A DNA stretch of 64,000 nucleotides, from positions 50,758 through 114,757 of the forward strand of contig NZ_JHVI01000009.1 in NCBI RefSeq assembly GCF_000620065.1, read 5' to 3'. Origin of the DNA: Meiothermus cerbereus DSM 11376 (GTDB lineage: Bacteria; Deinococcota; Deinococci; Deinococcales; Thermaceae). Of the stretch, positions 62,193 to 64,000 are shown one piece after another. The notes below the pieces were generated by a model that worked only from the letters and a program-made list of their open reading frames with translations, was not told the DNA's origin and made no database searches. Each line of letters starts with the position of its first letter. Within the stretch, counting starts at the first letter, position 1. The position numbers were made by a program, and so were the translations under genes.

Positions 62193-63401
62193 ATGAAAAC
62201 AATCCTCGTAATTGGCGGAAACTTCGGCGGGATGACCAGCGCTTTCGAGCTTAAGCGCAGGCTCGGGAAAGAAGCCCGGATAGTGGTGGTCTCGAGGCAA
62301 AAAGAGTTTGTATACATCCCCTCCCTAATCTGGGTGCCTTTTGGCCGACGCAAGATATCGGACATCACTTTCGATGCCGAAAGCACCTTCCGGCGGGGGG
62401 GTATCGAGTTTATCCTGGGGGAGGCCACCAAGATTAGACCCGGCGAAAACAAAGTGGAGCTGGCCGACGGAACCGTAATTGACTACGACTTCCTGGTCAT
62501 CGCTACCGGCGCAAAACTAGCCTGGGAGGCCGTACCAGGGCTGGGACCCAAGGGCTACTCACACTCCATTTTCACCCCACCCGACGCCGAAAAAACCTAC
62601 GAGGCCTACAAGCAATTCCTCCAAGACCCTGGCCCGGTGGTGATTGGGGCAGTACCGGGTGCAAGCTGCATGGGAGCGGGCTACGAGTACCTGTTCAACT
62701 TCGAACATCAAGTACGCAAGGCCGGCAAGCGCAAGCAGGTCAGCATTACCTGGGTCACCCCAGAACCCCAACTTGGCCACTTTGGTATTGGTGGCATGAG
62801 CGGGGGCGAGACCATGCTCAAAACCTTCTTGAAAATGCAAGGCATTGAGTACCGCGCCAATGCAGCCATCACCGAGGTACGTCCTGATGGTGTGGTGCTC
62901 TCTACTGGCGAGGTGCTGCCTTCGAAGTTCACCATGCTGGTTCCCCCATTTGAGGGTGTGGAAGTGGTGAAAAACACCCCTGAGTTGGTAGACGCCAAAG
63001 GCTTTGTGGAAGTTACAGACGGATACCAGAGCACCCGTTATCCCAACGTATTTGCGGTGGGCTTGGCTGCCAAGGTACCTAACCCCTTCAAAGGCGACGT
63101 GCCCTTTGGTGTGCCCAAAACCGGCTTCCCCACCGACGAGATGGCTAAGGTTGCTGCCCGTAACATCAGCGAGATTCTGCACGGGAACCTCAATAACCTG
63201 CACTGCAAGGCGTTTGGTTCCATGCCCGCCGTATGCGTGATGGACGCGGGCAATAAGGAAGTTGTCATCCTGGGCAACCACCTCTTCCCACCGCGCCAAT
63301 TCCAGATAATGCTGCCCAACGTACTGGGCGACTTTAACAAGGTTTTGGTCGAAAAAGTGTTGTTGCTAAAGTACCGCAATGGCTGGTCGTTCCTACCCTA
63401 G
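62193..63401 (+). CDS. Sulfide:quinone-oxidoreductase-like flavoprotein
   Basis: 402 aa FAD-dependent oxidoreductase. FAD loop VIGGNFGGMTSAFELKRRLG near residue 6, LVIATGAKLAWEAVPGLG, and a second nucleotide-side block NVFAVGLAAKVPNP. Redox Cys candidates are Cys159 (GASCMGAGYEY) and Cys348 (PAVCVMDAG), at positions matching the two essential Cys of SQR; Cys338 also exists. SQR passes electrons from sulfide to quinone at the membrane face; the C-terminus (VLGDFNKVLVEKVLLLKYRNGWSFLP) is amphipathic. AAGGGG precedes the ATG. A terminator follows. Assignment to SQR rather than a type II NADH dehydrogenase relies on these Cys. Confidence 0.82.
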   Translation: MKTILVIGGNFGGMTSAFELKRRLGKEARIVVVSRQKEFVYIPSLIWVPFGRRKISDITFDAESTFRRGGIEFILGEATKIRPGENKVELADGTVIDYDFLVIATGAKLAWEAVPGLGPKGYSHSIFTPPDAEKTYEAYKQFLQDPGPVVIGAVPGASCMGAGYEYLFNFEHQVRKAGKRKQVSITWVTPEPQLGHFGIGGMSGGETMLKTFLKMQGIEYRANAAITEVRPDGVVLSTGEVLPSKFTMLVPPFEGVEVVKNTPELVDAKGFVEVTDGYQSTRYPNVFAVGLAAKVPNPFKGDVPFGVPKTGFPTDEMAKVAARNISEILHGNLNNLHCKAFGSMPAVCVMDAGNKEVVILGNHLFPPRQFQIMLPNVLGDFNKVLVEKVLLLKYRNGWSFLP

Positions 63402-63423
63402 GGCTGGTATAAGCCATTCCTCC

Positions 63424-63449
63424 ACCCCCTCTTTACGGAGGGGGTCTTT
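63424..63449 (+). terminator. Intrinsic terminator after the SQR-like gene
   Basis: Stem ACCCCCTC (63424-63431)/GAGGGGGT (63438-63445), loop TTTACG, followed by CTTT. Confidence 0.8.
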
Positions 63450-63519
63450 GCATTTGGTGCTGTTCGGTCTCAGTCAGAACCGTATACTAAAATTGCTGTT
63501 CAAAAGTACTTAGAGTCTG

Positions 63520-64000
63520 CTAAGAAGCCGATCGTAAACCATCAAGAACTTTCGGTAATAACAGAATCGAGAAGGCCAGCCAGTGAAAACCCTTTAGCGT
63601 TTCGGTAAGTCGCTCGTAGTCACGCGCCAGCCGACGAAAACGAGCCATCCAGGCAAAGCTACGCTCAACTACCCAACGCCGGGGAAGCAACACGAAGCCC
63701 CTTTTGGCTTCCTCCAGCTTGACCACACACAGCGCTATCCCTTCCTGCGCAGCCGCCTGCTCCGCCTCCGAGCCTGTATAGCCCTGATCTACGTATGCGA
63801 TTTCGACCCGCTGGTTGGTAACAGCTTGCACCGCCTGGGAGAGCTCCCCCACCTGGCTGCGTTCCTGCTCGTTGGCAGGGGTAACCAGCAGGGCCAGCAG
63901 ATGACCCAGGGTATCCACCGCCATGTGCACCTTGCTGCCTTTACGGCGCTTGGCCCCATCGTAGCCTGCCCGCTCCCCGCTCTCGGGGCTGGATTGCAAG
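63520..64000 (-). CDS. IS5-family transposase, cut by window end
   Basis: The visible 159 residues are the second half of a DDE transposase: [44 protein letters not shown], acidic residue in [14 protein letters not shown], and the C-terminal DDE Glu block [24 protein letters not shown]. This ending ([11 protein letters not shown]) is typical of the IS5/IS427 group. In that group the two halves are often in separate frames joined by frameshifting, and the upstream half would lie beyond the window. Its downstream terminal repeat, near 63495-63515, is not confirmed. It lies close behind the terminator of the SQR-like gene, so it probably did not disrupt a gene. Confidence 0.88.
   Translation of the reverse strand, partial: LQSSPESGERAGYDGAKRRKGSKVHMAVDTLGHLLALLVTPANEQERSQVGELSQAVQAVTNQRVEIAYVDQGYTGSEAEQAAAQEGIALCVVKLEEAKRGFVLLPRRWVVERSFAWMARFRRLARDYERLTETLKGFHWLAFSILLLPKVLDGLRSAS

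Overview
The window is about 60% GC chromosomal DNA with densely packed genes, many overlapping by one to four bases (ATGA, GTGA and TAATG junctions). Several proteins resemble those I know from Thermus thermophilus: the SpeE-type aminopropyltransferase, EF-P with Arg at position 32, and short L13. The palindrome CTCGAG is extremely common, and several genes have a -10 box only 6-10 bases before the start codon, as expected for leaderless mRNAs. Together this suggests Thermaceae, most likely Meiothermus. I saw no tRNA, rRNA, CRISPR array or phage region. Gene identities rest on motifs and remembered family sequences; no database search was possible.

Layout. 1-9 kb: a truncated acyl-CoA ligase (fadD type), an M20 amidohydrolase, a DUF4864-like secreted protein, an AEC permease, then a minus-strand run coaE - binding protein - aldose epimerase - prmA - rsmE - lipoprotein. 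8.6-19.2 kb: CAP lipoprotein, rnr, a class III aminotransferase, glmM with a YbgC-type thioesterase, trmFO, a SRPBCC protein, a B12-binding protein and a CMD/AhpD-like protein. 19.3-25.4 kb: a mobile-looking palindromic element, the complete 2-oxoglutarate dehydrogenase operon sucA-sucB-lpd, and a pterin dehydratase. 25.5-41 kb, mostly plus strand: rplM-rpsI, DinB, phoB-phoR-like-phoU, usp, efp, accB-accC, pdxS, a small membrane protein, pdxT, smpB, a cell-wall amidase, a GerMN protein and smc.

41-47.3 kb, minus strand: two membrane proteases (SDH/ClpP-like and rhomboid) in a tight operon with a KhtU/KhtT-like cation antiporter and a PsiE protein; then a lone tyrosine recombinase with a perfect palindrome at its promoter, and a triple-SLH envelope protein. 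47.5-58.8 kb, plus strand: a GAF/GGDEF diguanylate cyclase, hisS, aspS, a PhzF protein, tandem HAD phosphatases, a membrane protein, an AdoMet-decarboxylase-like gene followed by speE, and a DsbA-like protein. 58.9-62.1 kb: the protein quality-control run tig - clpP - clpX. 62.2-64 kb: a sulfide:quinone-oxidoreductase-like flavoprotein and a truncated IS5-type transposase.

The most interesting signals are: (1) a SpeD homologue that has lost the self-cleavage Glu-Ser pair and the catalytic Cys but sits directly before speE, like a bacterial 'prozyme'; (2) a 24-bp operator-like site TTCACGA-N10-TCGTGAA at smpB, aspS and the second HAD gene; (3) a perfect 14-bp inverted repeat at the recombinase promoter with an imperfect relative before pdxT; (4) three families of intergenic repeats with two or three copies each; (5) strong over-representation of CTCGAG.
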